This document shows positions 24,234-32,813 of a stretch of DNA of 64,000 bases, one piece after another. Position 1 is the stretch's first letter, and each line of letters opens with the position of its first letter. This DNA is from Streptomyces liliifuscus (GTDB lineage Bacteria; Actinomycetota; Actinomycetes; Streptomycetales; Streptomycetaceae). The translations under genes were made by a program, and so were the position numbers. The notes beneath the pieces are model-generated. The model was not told the origin of the DNA and ran no database searches. It saw only the letters and a program-made list of their open reading frames with translations. The DNA lies in contig NZ_CP066831.1 in the NCBI RefSeq assembly GCF_016598615.1, forward strand, positions 372,001-436,000, given 5' to 3'.

Positions 24234-25271
24234 CCGCTGGACGGTCGCCGGCGGCGTACTGCCGGCTTCGATGGCGTCCAGGAGCAGCCGGGTCGCCGCC
24301 TCGCCCATCGCCCGGTGCGGCAGCGCGACCGAGGTGAGCGGCGGGGTGAGGAACGCGGCCATGTGCTCCTGGTCGTCGTAACCGACCACGGACAGATCGG
24401 CGGGCACGTCGATCCCGAGCCGGGTCGCGGCGTGCAGGACACCCGCCGCGACCCGGTCGTTGTAGCACAGGACGCCAGTGGGGCGACGGCCCGGCTCGAC
24501 CCCGTCGAGCAGGCGCAGCGCCCCCGCGTATCCCGCGGAGATCTCCCCGCCGCCGCGCACGATCCACTCCTTGGGCACGGTGACGCCCTCGGCGCGCAGC
24601 GCGTCCCGGATGCCGCGGGTACGTTCCGCCGAGGCGATGTCGTCCAGACCACCGATCACGGCGAGCCGGCGGTGGCCCGCACCGAGCAGCAGCCGGGCCG
24701 CGGTACGGCCACCGGCGCGCTCGGCGGGGACCACGGCGGGCAGGGAGTCGTCCTCGGGCAGGCAGTTGGCCAGCACCGAGTGGGTGCGGTGGAGGCCCTC
24801 TGGGACGCGGACGCGGCGCAGTGACATGGCCGCGTAGATGATGCCGTCCACGCGCCGGTCGAGCAGTTCCGCGACGGCCGCGTCCTCCTTGATCGGGTCA
24901 CCGCCGGAGTCGACGGTGAGGACGAGATGGTCGCTGCCCCAGGCAGTGTCCATGGCGCCGCGCAGCAGCCGGCCGGCGAACGGCGAAGACGCGATCTCAT
25001 CGGTGACCAGGCCGATCACGGCCGTACGGCGACGGCGCAGACCACGGGCCACCGGGTCGGGGCGGTAGCCCAGCCGGGTCGCGGCCTGCCGGATGCGTTC
25101 CTGGGTGGCGGGCGAGAGGTTGCCCTCGGCCCGGCCGTTGAACACGAAGGACACCGCGGTGTGCGACACGCCGGCGAGCCGGGCGACGTCCCGAGACGTC
25201 GGGCGCCCGGTGCCCGTGCTCCTGCTCTCCTCGGCACCGCCCACGCCGTCCGCCGCCCTCACCCAGCCCAT
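24180..25271 (-). CDS. LacI-family transcriptional regulator of the fructan locus
   Basis: A 363-residue regulator. The N-terminal helix-turn-helix is TSRDVARLAGVSHTAVSFVF (about 25-44), with a hinge helix near PATQERIRQAATRLGYRP. The periplasmic-binding-protein-like effector domain follows (about 80-345, with VIGLVTDEI and LSVVGYDDQ). It should repress the two GH32 genes and the importer until a sugar inducer binds. Its likely operators are the ACGAGTTAG-containing sites at 19290-19300 and 19371-19384. It converges with the importer operon, and its 3' end lies in a triplicated repeat. The first about 22 residues are unusual, so translation may start further in. Confidence 0.92.
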   Translation of the reverse strand: MGWVRAADGVGGAEESRSTGTGRPTSRDVARLAGVSHTAVSFVFNGRAEGNLSPATQERIRQAATRLGYRPDPVARGLRRRRTAVIGLVTDEIASSPFAGRLLRGAMDTAWGSDHLVLTVDSGGDPIKEDAAVAELLDRRVDGIIYAAMSLRRVRVPEGLHRTHSVLANCLPEDDSLPAVVPAERAGGRTAARLLLGAGHRRLAVIGGLDDIASAERTRGIRDALRAEGVTVPKEWIVRGGGEISAGYAGALRLLDGVEPGRRPTGVLCYNDRVAAGVLHAATRLGIDVPADLSVVGYDDQEHMAAFLTPPLTSVALPHRAMGEAATRLLLDAIEAGSTPPATVQRLACPVVSRASVGPAPSR

Positions 25272-25299
25272 CTCTGTCGATCACTGTCCACCCTATCCG

Positions 25300-25590
25300 C
25301 GGGGAGCGCCACGGCACACGGGTGACGTCCTCGGTCCGGTGGACGGTGTTCTCGACGACCCAGCACGCGTGTGGCCGGGCCGCGATCTTCTACGCGGTGG
25401 CCTGCTCGGCGCGCAGACCGGTGACAGCGTAGGGAGTCTCTGACTGCCGCTCCTTCTCGCCGATGCGGCGGCACTTGCCGCAGCCGGCCACCTTCTTCCC
25501 GCCGTCCCAGCCGGAGGTCGAGCGCGGGATGTTCACCGCCGCCCGCACCGACTCTGAGGCCACGATCGCGGCCGTCAGGTCCGGCAAGCG
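25300..25590 (-). mobile_element. Decayed ISAs1-family transposase fragment
   Basis: The minus strand reads CRRIGEKERQSETPYAVTGL and RAEQATA, a stop, and then KIAARPHACWVVENTVHRTE and DVTRVP. ISAs1 transposases carry an equivalent block (ETxYAVTSLxxxxAxPxxLAxxxRGHWxIENxxHWxRDVTF). Both ends of the element are missing and at least one in-frame stop is present, so it is inactive. It fills most of the 400-bp gap between the LacI and kinase genes. Confidence 0.65.
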
Positions 25591-25674
25591 GCCTTCCTTC
25601 TCCCGCGCGCAGTCGCGCCTTTCGACCAGACCAGTCCAGCCCCGTGATCGAGCAGCGGATGACGTCTGAGACCG

Positions 25675-26640
25675 TCAGGTCAATCCCAACGCGGTCGATC
25701 TCTCCTCGCCCAGCAGCGCGGCCAGTTCGGCCGAGGTCGGTCCGGTCGCAGGACCTCGCCGTGTCACTGCCAAGGCCGCCGCCGCGTTCGCCCCCCGCGC
25801 CGCATCGTAGGCGGATGCTCCGCGCCCCAGCAGCGCCAGGAACGCACCCACATGCGCGTCCCCGGCCCCGTTGCTGTCGACCGCGTTCACGGGAAACCCG
25901 GGGACATGCACGATGTCATGAAGGCCCGGTGCCGCCAGCCAGCATCCGTCCTTGTCGGCCCGTACGACGATCCCGGCCCCGCTCCGGAGGCGCCCGCGCA
26001 GCACACGCGCGGCTTCCCTCGGCTCCGCCATCCCCGTCATCAGCTGGGCCTCCCGCGCATTGCAGCTCAACCAGTCGGTCCGGGCCAGGACCGGGTCCAG
26101 GACCTCGGCCGGGATGTCCGCCACAAGCGGCGCGGGGTCCAGGCAGACACGTACGTCTTCCGCGAGGCCTGCGACCATGCGGGACAGCAGAGGGCCGTTC
26201 ACCTGCATGACCAGGCTGTAGCCGGACACCTGCACCAGGTCGCCGCCGCGCACGGACGCGGCGATCGTCTCCGCCTCCTCCGACGTCATGTGTGCGTCGA
26301 CCCCGAAGCTCGTCACAAAGGTCCTCTCGCCTCCTTCGTCGACGAGAGCCACGCAGAACCCGGTGTCGCCGTCGGAGCGCTCAGGAAGGACCAACCCGAT
26401 GCCCTCCGCCGCGAGCGAGGCACGCACCAACTCTCCATAGGGGCCGGTGCCATGGACTCCGGCGTACACGGCTTCGGCACCCAGCCGACGGGCCGCGGTG
26501 AGTGTATTGAAGCCTCCACCCGCGTACAGCTCGGTGCGGGTTCCGATGACATCGCCACCGCGCTCGGGCAGGGTGGGCACGTCGATGACCAGGTCGACGA
26601 TGACGTTCCCAGCGAGGACGACACGGTGGTCGTTGTTCAT
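25675..26640 (-). CDS. PfkB-family carbohydrate/nucleoside kinase
   Basis: A 321-residue ribokinase-fold kinase: AGNVIVDLVIDVPTLPERGG at the start, GGFNTLTAARRLGA (PfkB signature 1), and VNAVDSNGAGDAHVGAFLA (signature 2, where the aspartate after GAG is the catalytic base). It should phosphorylate a sugar or nucleoside with ATP. It is the last gene of a four-gene operon, overlapping the transporter gene by ATGA. In the E. coli yegTUVW operon the PfkB member is YegV; the substrate is not established there either. Confidence 0.9.
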   Translation of the reverse strand: MNNDHRVVLAGNVIVDLVIDVPTLPERGGDVIGTRTELYAGGGFNTLTAARRLGAEAVYAGVHGTGPYGELVRASLAAEGIGLVLPERSDGDTGFCVALVDEGGERTFVTSFGVDAHMTSEEAETIAASVRGGDLVQVSGYSLVMQVNGPLLSRMVAGLAEDVRVCLDPAPLVADIPAEVLDPVLARTDWLSCNAREAQLMTGMAEPREAARVLRGRLRSGAGIVVRADKDGCWLAAPGLHDIVHVPGFPVNAVDSNGAGDAHVGAFLALLGRGASAYDAARGANAAAALAVTRRGPATGPTSAELAALLGEERSTALGLT

Positions 26641-28109
26641 CGGGTGGCCTCCTCAAGCGTGGTGGAACCGGTGGCGGAGTCGGCGTTCACCGGTGGACGC
26701 CGTGCAAGCAGCGTGTAGGCCGCACCACCTGTGACGATCGCGATGAGCCACCCCAGGCCGTTCGTACCGAGCCAGGAATCGGCCAGCGGCCCGGCGAACC
26801 ACACATCGTCCGCGCCGGTCGCGGCCTTGGTGAAGAGCAGCCCGGCTGCGATCGCGGCCACCCACGCGACGACGGCGGGCAGGTGGAACCCGCCGGTGTA
26901 CCAGTAGCGGCCGCCGCGTCCCGTGTCCATCAGACCGGCGGGGTCGTACTGACGGCCTCGGACCATGTCGACGGCGATGACACCGATCCAGGCGGAGATA
27001 GGCACGGCGAGCAGAGTCAGGAAGGTGCTGAACGGGCCGTAGAAGTCGTCTGCGACGAGCATGAAGTAGATGCCGCCGAGGAACATCAGGACGACATCGA
27101 GCACGACCGCCCAGGCACGCGGCACACGAATCCCGAGCGTGATCATCGTCAATCCGGCCGAGTAGGTGGAGAGGTGATTGGACATCAGCAGTCCGCCGAA
27201 CGCCGCGATCAGATACGGAACCGCCATCCAGGACGGCAGCATCGCGTTGATCGCCGCGACCGGATCGGCGGAGGTGGCGAGCGTCGGATCACCGGCCGTG
27301 AGGAGCGAGCCCAGGGAGATCAGCAGTACGAGTGGGATGCCTGCCCCGAACGCCGAGGCGCGCACGAGCCGCATGCCCGGGATGGTCCTCGGCAGGTAAC
27401 GGGCGTAGTCCGCACCGGCGTTGGCCCATCCGATGCCGGTGCCGGCCGCTATGAAGCCGATGCCCGCGATGACGCCGCTGACCGGGCCGGCCGGGATGTC
27501 GAGCACCTTCGACCAGTCGACGGTCGCCACGAGGAAGCCCATCACGACGAGGTTCAGGACTCCGAAGACCACTGTCGCCCACTTGTTGATCCACATGATG
27601 GTGGCGTGCCCGAGCCCGCTGATCATCAGCGTGCAGGCGATGAAGACCAGGAGGCAGAGCAGTGTGAGGACGGTGCCCCGGCCTGCCCCGAAGAGCGTGT
27701 TGAGCAGGGCGAGCAGCGCGTACGCCGCTGTGGTCGTGGTGATCGTCTCCCAGCCGACCCGGCTCAGCCAGGTCACCAGGGTCGGCCCGTGGTTGCCGCG
27801 CTGCCCGAACACCGCACGTGACAGCGTCAGGGCCGGTGCCCCGCCTTTCTTGCCCGCGATGCTCAACGCGCCCACCAGCGCGAACGAGCCCACCGAACCG
27901 CCGACCGCGACGAGCACGGCCTGCCAGATGTTCAAACCGCGGAAGGCGACGAGGGTCGCGCCGAGCGGCAGTCCCAGGATCGAGATGTTGGCGGCGAACC
28001 ACGTCCAGAACATCTGGCCGGCGTGACCGTGCCGCTCGCTGTCGGGGACCGGTTCGATCCCACGGGTCTCCACGGTGCCGACGCGGTCGTTCTTCGTTGA
28101 AGCGGCCAT
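26637..28109 (-). CDS. NCS1-family purine/pyrimidine-type permease
   Basis: A 490-residue membrane protein with about 12 predicted helices. The N-terminal signature FWTWFAANISILGLPLGA and the later GIGWANAGADYARYLP are characteristic of NCS1 transporters (cytosine, purine, hydantoin and related bases, CodB/Fur type). It should import a nucleobase-like or ribosylated compound by cation symport. The ATG at 28109 has AAGGAGG at ideal spacing. It lies between the hydrolase and kinase genes of the operon, where E. coli has the unrelated nucleoside transporter YegT. Confidence 0.9.
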   Translation of the reverse strand: MAASTKNDRVGTVETRGIEPVPDSERHGHAGQMFWTWFAANISILGLPLGATLVAFRGLNIWQAVLVAVGGSVGSFALVGALSIAGKKGGAPALTLSRAVFGQRGNHGPTLVTWLSRVGWETITTTTAAYALLALLNTLFGAGRGTVLTLLCLLVFIACTLMISGLGHATIMWINKWATVVFGVLNLVVMGFLVATVDWSKVLDIPAGPVSGVIAGIGFIAAGTGIGWANAGADYARYLPRTIPGMRLVRASAFGAGIPLVLLISLGSLLTAGDPTLATSADPVAAINAMLPSWMAVPYLIAAFGGLLMSNHLSTYSAGLTMITLGIRVPRAWAVVLDVVLMFLGGIYFMLVADDFYGPFSTFLTLLAVPISAWIGVIAVDMVRGRQYDPAGLMDTGRGGRYWYTGGFHLPAVVAWVAAIAAGLLFTKAATGADDVWFAGPLADSWLGTNGLGWLIAIVTGGAAYTLLARRPPVNADSATGSTTLEEATR

Positions 28110-28158
28110 CGCGGGACCTCCTTGCTTGTGCTCGGTACAGGGGAAATGGGGTGCGGGT

Positions 28159-29172
28159 TCAGCGGGTGCGATACGTGAGCAACTGCCGGGTCAGGGATTC
28201 CAGTTCGAGGTCGTTGACCTCTTGCAGGGTGCGTACGGCGTCGCCGGGCAGGCCACTGAGCCCCGCCACGGCACCCGCGATCGCACCCGCGATGGCGGCG
28301 ATGGTGTCGCTGTCGCCGCCGAGATTCGCGGCCAGCAGCGCGGAGCGCCACGGGTCACCGTCGGTGAGGGCCAGTACCGCGAACGCGGCCGGGACCGACT
28401 CCTGGCTGGCGACGCTGGTGCCGATGAGCGAATCGATCCGGTCGAGCGCCACTGCTGTGTCCAGGTCGGCCACCAGTTCGCGTGCCCAGGCGATACGCGC
28501 CGAGATGTCGGCGCCCGCGGTCCAGTGCCCGCGCCGGGCGCCGGCCGCCGACACCGTGATCGCGGCCTCGAAAACTTCGTCGAGCGAGCCACCGGCGATT
28601 CCTGTGGAGACGGCTGCGGCGACGGCGGCGGCTCCTGCGATCCCGACGGTCGTGTCATGCGTGACCTGGCAGGACTCGACGACCCGGTCCAGGAAGCGTT
28701 CCGCGTCGGCGGTGTCGAACGCGATACCGACCGGCGTCACCCGCATCGCGGCGCCGTTCGTCGTGCCGTACTTGCCTGCCTCCTTGACGTCGACGCCGCG
28801 CGTCACCGCGTCCAGGGCCGCTTTCGTCGACGGCCCGAGCAGGTCGAACGATCCCTTGGCCTTCATCTCCTTCTCCCAGGACAGGAGTTCCTCGGCGAAC
28901 CGCCTGGGATCGACATGACCGTCGCCCTCGACCAGGAGCCGAGCCACGATCACCGCCTGGTCGGTGTCGTCCGTGACGGATCCGGCCGGCATCCCGGCGC
29001 TCACCGGGTTGTCGGACCGCGCGGGCTCGAAGCCGCTCAGCGTGCCGTAGACCCGCACGACATCTGCGCGGGACATGACCTGCGTCGGCATCCCGAGGGC
29101 GTCGCCCAGCGCGAGCCCGTAGAACGCACCGAGGGCTCGGTCGAGCAGGGCGGGATCGGGTGTGGAAGTCAC
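28159..29172 (-). CDS. ADP-ribosylglycohydrolase-family protein
   Basis: A 337-residue protein of the all-helical ADP-ribosylglycohydrolase (DraG) family. The first metal site reads GSVTDDTDQA (about 64-73) and the second ANLGGDSDTIAAIAGAIAGA near residue 285. The fold coordinates two Mg2+ ions and cleaves N- or O-glycosidic bonds to ribose. Genomic context (regulator, base permease, PfkB kinase) suggests a small ribosylated metabolite as substrate and argues against ADP-ribosylated proteins. It overlaps the regulator gene by ATGA. Its E. coli counterpart by context is YegU. Confidence 0.9.
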   Translation of the reverse strand: MTSTPDPALLDRALGAFYGLALGDALGMPTQVMSRADVVRVYGTLSGFEPARSDNPVSAGMPAGSVTDDTDQAVIVARLLVEGDGHVDPRRFAEELLSWEKEMKAKGSFDLLGPSTKAALDAVTRGVDVKEAGKYGTTNGAAMRVTPVGIAFDTADAERFLDRVVESCQVTHDTTVGIAGAAAVAAAVSTGIAGGSLDEVFEAAITVSAAGARRGHWTAGADISARIAWARELVADLDTAVALDRIDSLIGTSVASQESVPAAFAVLALTDGDPWRSALLAANLGGDSDTIAAIAGAIAGAVAGLSGLPGDAVRTLQEVNDLELESLTRQLLTYRTR

Positions 29173-29888
29173 AGCTGGGCTCCTCGGCCAGTCCGTACAT
29201 GCAGTTGGAACCGGGACGGATCGAGCAGGCTGGTGACCTTCTCGACGACGCCCCCGTCCGCGTCCCGGAACACCTGTGCGACGCGGAGGAAGGACTCGCC
29301 GGGCGAGCGGTGCAGGATCGCGGCCTCGTCCGTGTCGAGTCCGGCGACGGCGATGTGCGCCTCACCGGAGTCGGGGATGCGGCCCGCCGCCGCGAGGGTG
29401 CGGCTCAGGGAGCCGTCGTCCAGTCCACGCTCGGCCAGGTCGGCGAGGCTCCCGACGGCGGGGACGCGGCTGAACTCCAGCGAGACGCCGTGTCCGTCGA
29501 CCAGTCGACGGACACGGTCAAGGGCGATGAACCGAGTTGATCCCAGGCCCAGTTCGGCGGCGAGAGCGTCGTCCCGTATCCGCTCGAAACGTAGGGTCTC
29601 GGTCGTCAATTCGGTGCCCTGTGCGGCGAGTGCTCGGGTCCAGCCGAGCTGTTGGTCAAGGGGAGCACCGTCAAAGGTGACGATCGACCCGATGCCGGCA
29701 TGCGTCTCGATGAGCCCCTGCTCGCCGAGGACGCCGAGGGCCTGCCGTACCGTCGTCCGACTCACCCCGAACCGCTCTCGCAGCGCGTGCTCGCCGGGCA
29801 GCTTGCTGCCGTCGGCATGCACGCCCGCGCGGATCTCCTCGGCCAGCACATGAGCGACACGATGATGCTTGTAAACCTGTCCAGGCAT
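29169..29888 (-). CDS. GntR-family regulator with UTRA effector domain
   Basis: A 239-residue protein. The winged helix-turn-helix (about 5-70) contains LPGEHALRERFGVSRTTVRQ, and a UTRA ligand-binding domain (about 90-235) contains RVRRLVDGHGVSLEF. It should control its own operon (hydrolase, permease, kinase) in response to the transported compound. No Shine-Dalgarno precedes the ATG at 29888; instead a palindrome lies directly against the start codon. This suggests a leaderless mRNA with autoregulation. By context it corresponds to E. coli YegW. Confidence 0.92.
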   Translation of the reverse strand: MPGQVYKHHRVAHVLAEEIRAGVHADGSKLPGEHALRERFGVSRTTVRQALGVLGEQGLIETHAGIGSIVTFDGAPLDQQLGWTRALAAQGTELTTETLRFERIRDDALAAELGLGSTRFIALDRVRRLVDGHGVSLEFSRVPAVGSLADLAERGLDDGSLSRTLAAAGRIPDSGEAHIAVAGLDTDEAAILHRSPGESFLRVAQVFRDADGGVVEKVTSLLDPSRFQLHVRTGRGAQL

Positions 29889-29903
29889 GTCTAGAAGTTA
29901 GAC
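29889..29903 (-). promoter_or_regulatory. GntR autoregulatory operator abutting the start codon
   Basis: GTCTA-GAAGT-TAGAC is a perfect 5-bp-arm palindrome whose last base touches the regulator ATG. GACAGGT repeats lie nearby on the minus strand (in 29917-29932 and again inside the first codons at 29875-29880), and the GACAGG element may belong to the same binding array. Confidence 0.55.
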
Positions 29904-30527
29904 CCCGACCTCTCGACCTGTCTACACCTGTCCAAAAATTTGATCCGGATGTCCCGCACTCGGGACGGGGCAGCTGATCGGCTGTTGCGAAGTGCCTGCG
30001 GATCGTGACGGGCGACAACGCCGACCGCATCCCCGAGGTGGCGGCCGATCTCGCCGGGGCCGTGTTCTGCGACCAGAGCTGCGCAGCCGGAGACGAGGCG
30101 CCGAGGATCCAGCCACCGCGACCCTCGTCCTTGACGGTGAACCGCACCGGAATCCGTGGTGGTGATGTCGGGCTAGTGCCAGGTGTCGGGCTCGGCGAAG
30201 GTGAGGACACCCGCCGTGCCGACGGGCTACGCCGAACCGTGTCCGCAACGAGCCTGTGGCACGGGGATGGGCACGCTCGTCACCACATCACACACGTATT
30301 CGGCCGCTGTCCCTTCCCAGGAGGGCAGCCGATGGACCGTCAGGCAATCCTCACGTCTCTTTGGGCAGTTCTGCCTTCTCGGGCTGGTCAGCGGCCGCGC
30401 CGACGAAAGAGGATCACCACGAATCCGCGCGGTGGCTTCACTCATCGAGTCTCAACGGAGCGGCACGCGAGGCAAGTTCGTCCTCGCTGATCGCTCCGCT
30501 CCTGCCCCTGGAAGGTGGACAATCCCC
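29904..30527. other. 624-bp stretch without a recognisable gene
   Basis: Frames are open here on both strands, but none has a start with a ribosome-binding site and a recognisable product. The left end carries the GACAGGT elements of the GntR promoter region. The remainder may be decayed coding sequence. Confidence 0.5.
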
Positions 30528-30893
30528 ATGAAACAAATCGCCAGACGGGCGGCCCTGGCCGCGTTTACGTCCGTCGCGGTCACGGCCTCACTCACCGTCG
30601 GCGCGACGAACGCGTTCGCGATCAACGAAGGCACGTGCAGCCGGAGCGACTTCCTGCAGATCACCATCCACCGGCCCGGCGAGAACTCACAGATGCGGTG
30701 TTACGCCAACGCCGGAGAGGCCGACCTGATCTCCACGAACTGGTGGGTCACCCGGATCTCGACCGGCAACAACCGCGTCCAGTGGTACGGGGACGGCAGG
30801 TGGCAGCCCGCTGCGGCGATCGACAAGTGGACCGTCTACACCTGGCCGAACCATCCCGGTGGCGTCCGCATCAACAAGGTCAGGATCCTCTGA
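30528..30893 (+). CDS. Small secreted beta/gamma-crystallin-type protein
   Basis: A 121-residue protein with a signal peptide (MKQIARRAALAAFTSVAVTA ... NAFA, about 1-31). The mature domain reads INEGTCSRSDFLQITIH, CYANAGEADL, SGNN-like STGNNRVQWYGDG and GGVRINKVRIL. This order of Cys, ANAG and GNN elements resembles the Streptomyces killer-toxin-like (SKLP) beta/gamma-crystallin proteins. Some of those bind calcium or inhibit fungal growth; activity here is unknown. GGAAGGTGG lies about 12 bases before the ATG. A terminator hairpin follows the stop. Confidence 0.78.
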   Translation: MKQIARRAALAAFTSVAVTASLTVGATNAFAINEGTCSRSDFLQITIHRPGENSQMRCYANAGEADLISTNWWVTRISTGNNRVQWYGDGRWQPAAAIDKWTVYTWPNHPGGVRINKVRIL

Positions 30894-30907
30894 AGCACCG
30901 GCCGTAC

Positions 30908-30936
30908 GGGACGGCGATCCTGCCGGTCGCCGTCCC
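30908..30936 (+). terminator. Hairpin terminator after the crystallin-type gene
   Basis: Arms GGGACGGCGA (30908-30917) and TCGCCGTCCC (30927-30936) pair perfectly around a 9-base loop, starting 14 bases after the stop codon. The rest of the 345-bp interval 30894-31238 shows nothing recognisable. Confidence 0.7.
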
Positions 30937-31238
30937 CAGCCGGCACGGCCACTTGCCACGGCCCTTCCACTGATCGCGAGAACGACGGAGCCGGCTCCCT
31001 GGGCGGCCGGGCGGCGTCGAACAGGCGGGTGCCTGCGGCCGGCGCCGAGACGACCGCAGTTCGCATCGCGTCATCGCGTGTGCGTCGAGATCGCGTGTGC
31101 GTCGAGCAGAGTCACGAGCCGGGCCGTGCGCTGGTCCGCAGACAGGTCGATCCGCCGGTGCTGTCCCAGTCGAGAGGCCGCTCCCGGCTGGGCGCTGTCG
31201 TAAGCGCACGCCGAGCTCGGTGGGATCGTCCTGGCGCG

Positions 31239-31514
31239 TCAGGCGGGCCCGAGCCGTCCCATGAACGTCAGCTGGTCATGCATGACGAATTCCTCGTCCA
31301 TCACTCCGCGGCGTTTCCAGATGCCGACGGTGACCATGTTGATGGCGTACATCTTGCCGGTGGGCTGGATGAAGCCACCGTTGCCGTCCGCCGTGGGGCG
31401 GGCCAGGCCGTCGGTGTAGTGGCCGTCGGGCCGGTGTGCCCGGACGTTCTTCGCGTGGCTCTTGCCCAGCCGGTCCCACTTCTGCCCCGAGAAGATGACG
31501 AGGTCGAGTTCGTC
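31239..31514 (-). pseudogene. Remnant of a SnoaL-like / ester-cyclase gene
   Basis: The minus strand reads ELDLVIFSGQKWDRLGKSHA, then VRAHRPDGHYTDGL, and GGFIQPTGKMYAINMVTVGI followed by WKRRGVMDEEF, ending at a stop at 31239. The phrase order matches the NTF2-like ester cyclase family. The N-terminal part is missing, and about 45 residues appear deleted between TDGL and RPTADG (near 31400). It is therefore a doubly damaged gene. Confidence 0.65.
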
Positions 31515-31676
31515 GGCCCGGTCGTCGCGGTGCCCGCGTCGGACACCGACGAGGAAGCACTCGACATCGCCAACGACACCGATTGCGGGCCGACCGCCAC
31601 CGTCTGGTCCCACGACGTCGACCGGGCCCTCGAGCCGGCCCGCGGTGTCCGGGCCGGTACCGTCGCGGTCAATGGA
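31509..31676 (+). pseudogene. Aldehyde dehydrogenase C-terminal fragment
   Basis: The plus strand reads FVGPVVAVPASDTDEEALDI, then ANDTDCGPTATVWSHDVDRA and GVRAGTVAVNG, which is the conserved C-terminal section of NAD(P)-dependent aldehyde dehydrogenases (EEIFGPV ... GLAAxVWTxD ... AGTVWVN). Only about 56 codons remain, with no catalytic Cys or Glu region. It begins exactly where the opposing ester-cyclase remnant ends, so a rearrangement breakpoint lies near 31510. Confidence 0.75.
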
Positions 31677-31813
31677 CCTGACGCCGAGCATGCATCCTCG
31701 CTGCCGAGTCCAGACCGGGATTCAACCGTCCAAGGCCCGTAGCCAGGGCTGACCGGCGCGCGACGAACCACCCAGCCGCCATGCGGCGTGAACTTGCGGA
31801 GGTCGAGATCACC

Positions 31814-32776
31814 ATGACGACACGGGACGGCACCATCGGCGTCCTCCTGCCCCGCGACACTCCGACGCAGGACATCATCCCCTTCGCCCGGCGTGCGGAG
31901 GAACACGGCTTCGACGAGTTGTGGGTCGTCGAGGACCTCGGTTACCGAGGGGGACTCGTACAGGCGGCCACCGTCCTCGCTTCCACCACGCGGATCCGGG
32001 TCGGCGTCGGACTCCTGCCGGCCAGCGCCCGCAATGTGGCCTTCACCGCGATGGAGATCGCGAGCCTCGCCCAACTGCACCCCGACCGCCTCGACATCGC
32101 CGTCGGCCACGGCATGCCGTCCTGGATGCGCAGCGTCGGCGCATGGCCGAGGAGCCCCCTCACCCTCCTGGCCGAGTACATCACCGTCCTGAAGTCGCTG
32201 CTGAGCGGCGAACCCGTGCATCAGGACAGCAAGTACGTGCATGTCGACGGCGTACGACTGCACGAGAGCTCCACCCCGGCCGCGGCCCCCCTCGTCCTCG
32301 CGGGCGTGCGCGGTCCCAAGTCCCTGGCCGTGTCAGGTGACGTGGCCGACGGCACTCTCCTCGCTGAACCGGTGACACCCGCCTACGTGACAGAAGCCCT
32401 CAAGCACATCGCACCCACCCGCCCCCACCGTCTGGTCGCGTACAACATCGCGGCGATCGACGACGATCCCGCCGTCGCGCTGGCAGCCGTCCGTCCCGCC
32501 CTCGCAGTGGTCGGAGAGCCGGACTGGCGGCCCCACATCGCCCCCCTCCCCTTCTACGACGACCTCGTCGCCCTGCGCTCACGCTGTGACAGCGCGGAGG
32601 AGTTCGCCCGTGCCCTGCCGGACGAATGGGTAGGCCAGCTCGCCGTGGCGGGCACGCCGGAACAGGCACGGTCCGGTTTGGCGGACTTGTTCGACGCGGG
32701 TGTCACGAGTGCGATCCTCGCCCCCGTGGGTCCCGACTACGGCGCGTCGCTGGAGTCGCTGGCGGCGGTCCTGTGA
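31814..32776 (+). CDS. LLM-class flavin-dependent oxidoreductase
   Basis: A 320-residue TIM-barrel luciferase-like monooxygenase: TIGVLLPRDTP at the start, FDELWVVEDLGY, RIRVGVGLLPASARNVAFTA and LDIAVGHGMPSWM, and a C-terminal GTPEQARSGLADLF. Members use reduced FMN or F420 to oxidise small molecules. The sequence does not decide the cofactor. The ATG at 31814 is preceded by GGAGG about 11 bases upstream; an in-frame ATG at 31781 would add 11 residues. It is followed 37 bases later by an MFS exporter gene, so the two probably form an operon. Confidence 0.87.
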   Translation: MTTRDGTIGVLLPRDTPTQDIIPFARRAEEHGFDELWVVEDLGYRGGLVQAATVLASTTRIRVGVGLLPASARNVAFTAMEIASLAQLHPDRLDIAVGHGMPSWMRSVGAWPRSPLTLLAEYITVLKSLLSGEPVHQDSKYVHVDGVRLHESSTPAAAPLVLAGVRGPKSLAVSGDVADGTLLAEPVTPAYVTEALKHIAPTRPHRLVAYNIAAIDDDPAVALAAVRPALAVVGEPDWRPHIAPLPFYDDLVALRSRCDSAEEFARALPDEWVGQLAVAGTPEQARSGLADLFDAGVTSAILAPVGPDYGASLESLAAVL

Positions 32777-32813
32777 ACAGTCGACCGACACACGTGAAAG
32801 AGCACACCTCTTG

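Noticed and set aside
30005..30490. A plus-strand protein of 161 residues
   Set aside because: There is no ribosome-binding site, mixed codon bias and no recognisable domain. A short VTGDNADRIPEVAADLAGAV stretch hints at an ATPase-like fragment, but too little to call.
31029..31742. A complete 237-residue plus-strand protein
   Set aside because: Only residues corresponding to 31509-31676 resemble a protein (an aldehyde dehydrogenase tail). The preceding part is antisense to the ester-cyclase remnant.
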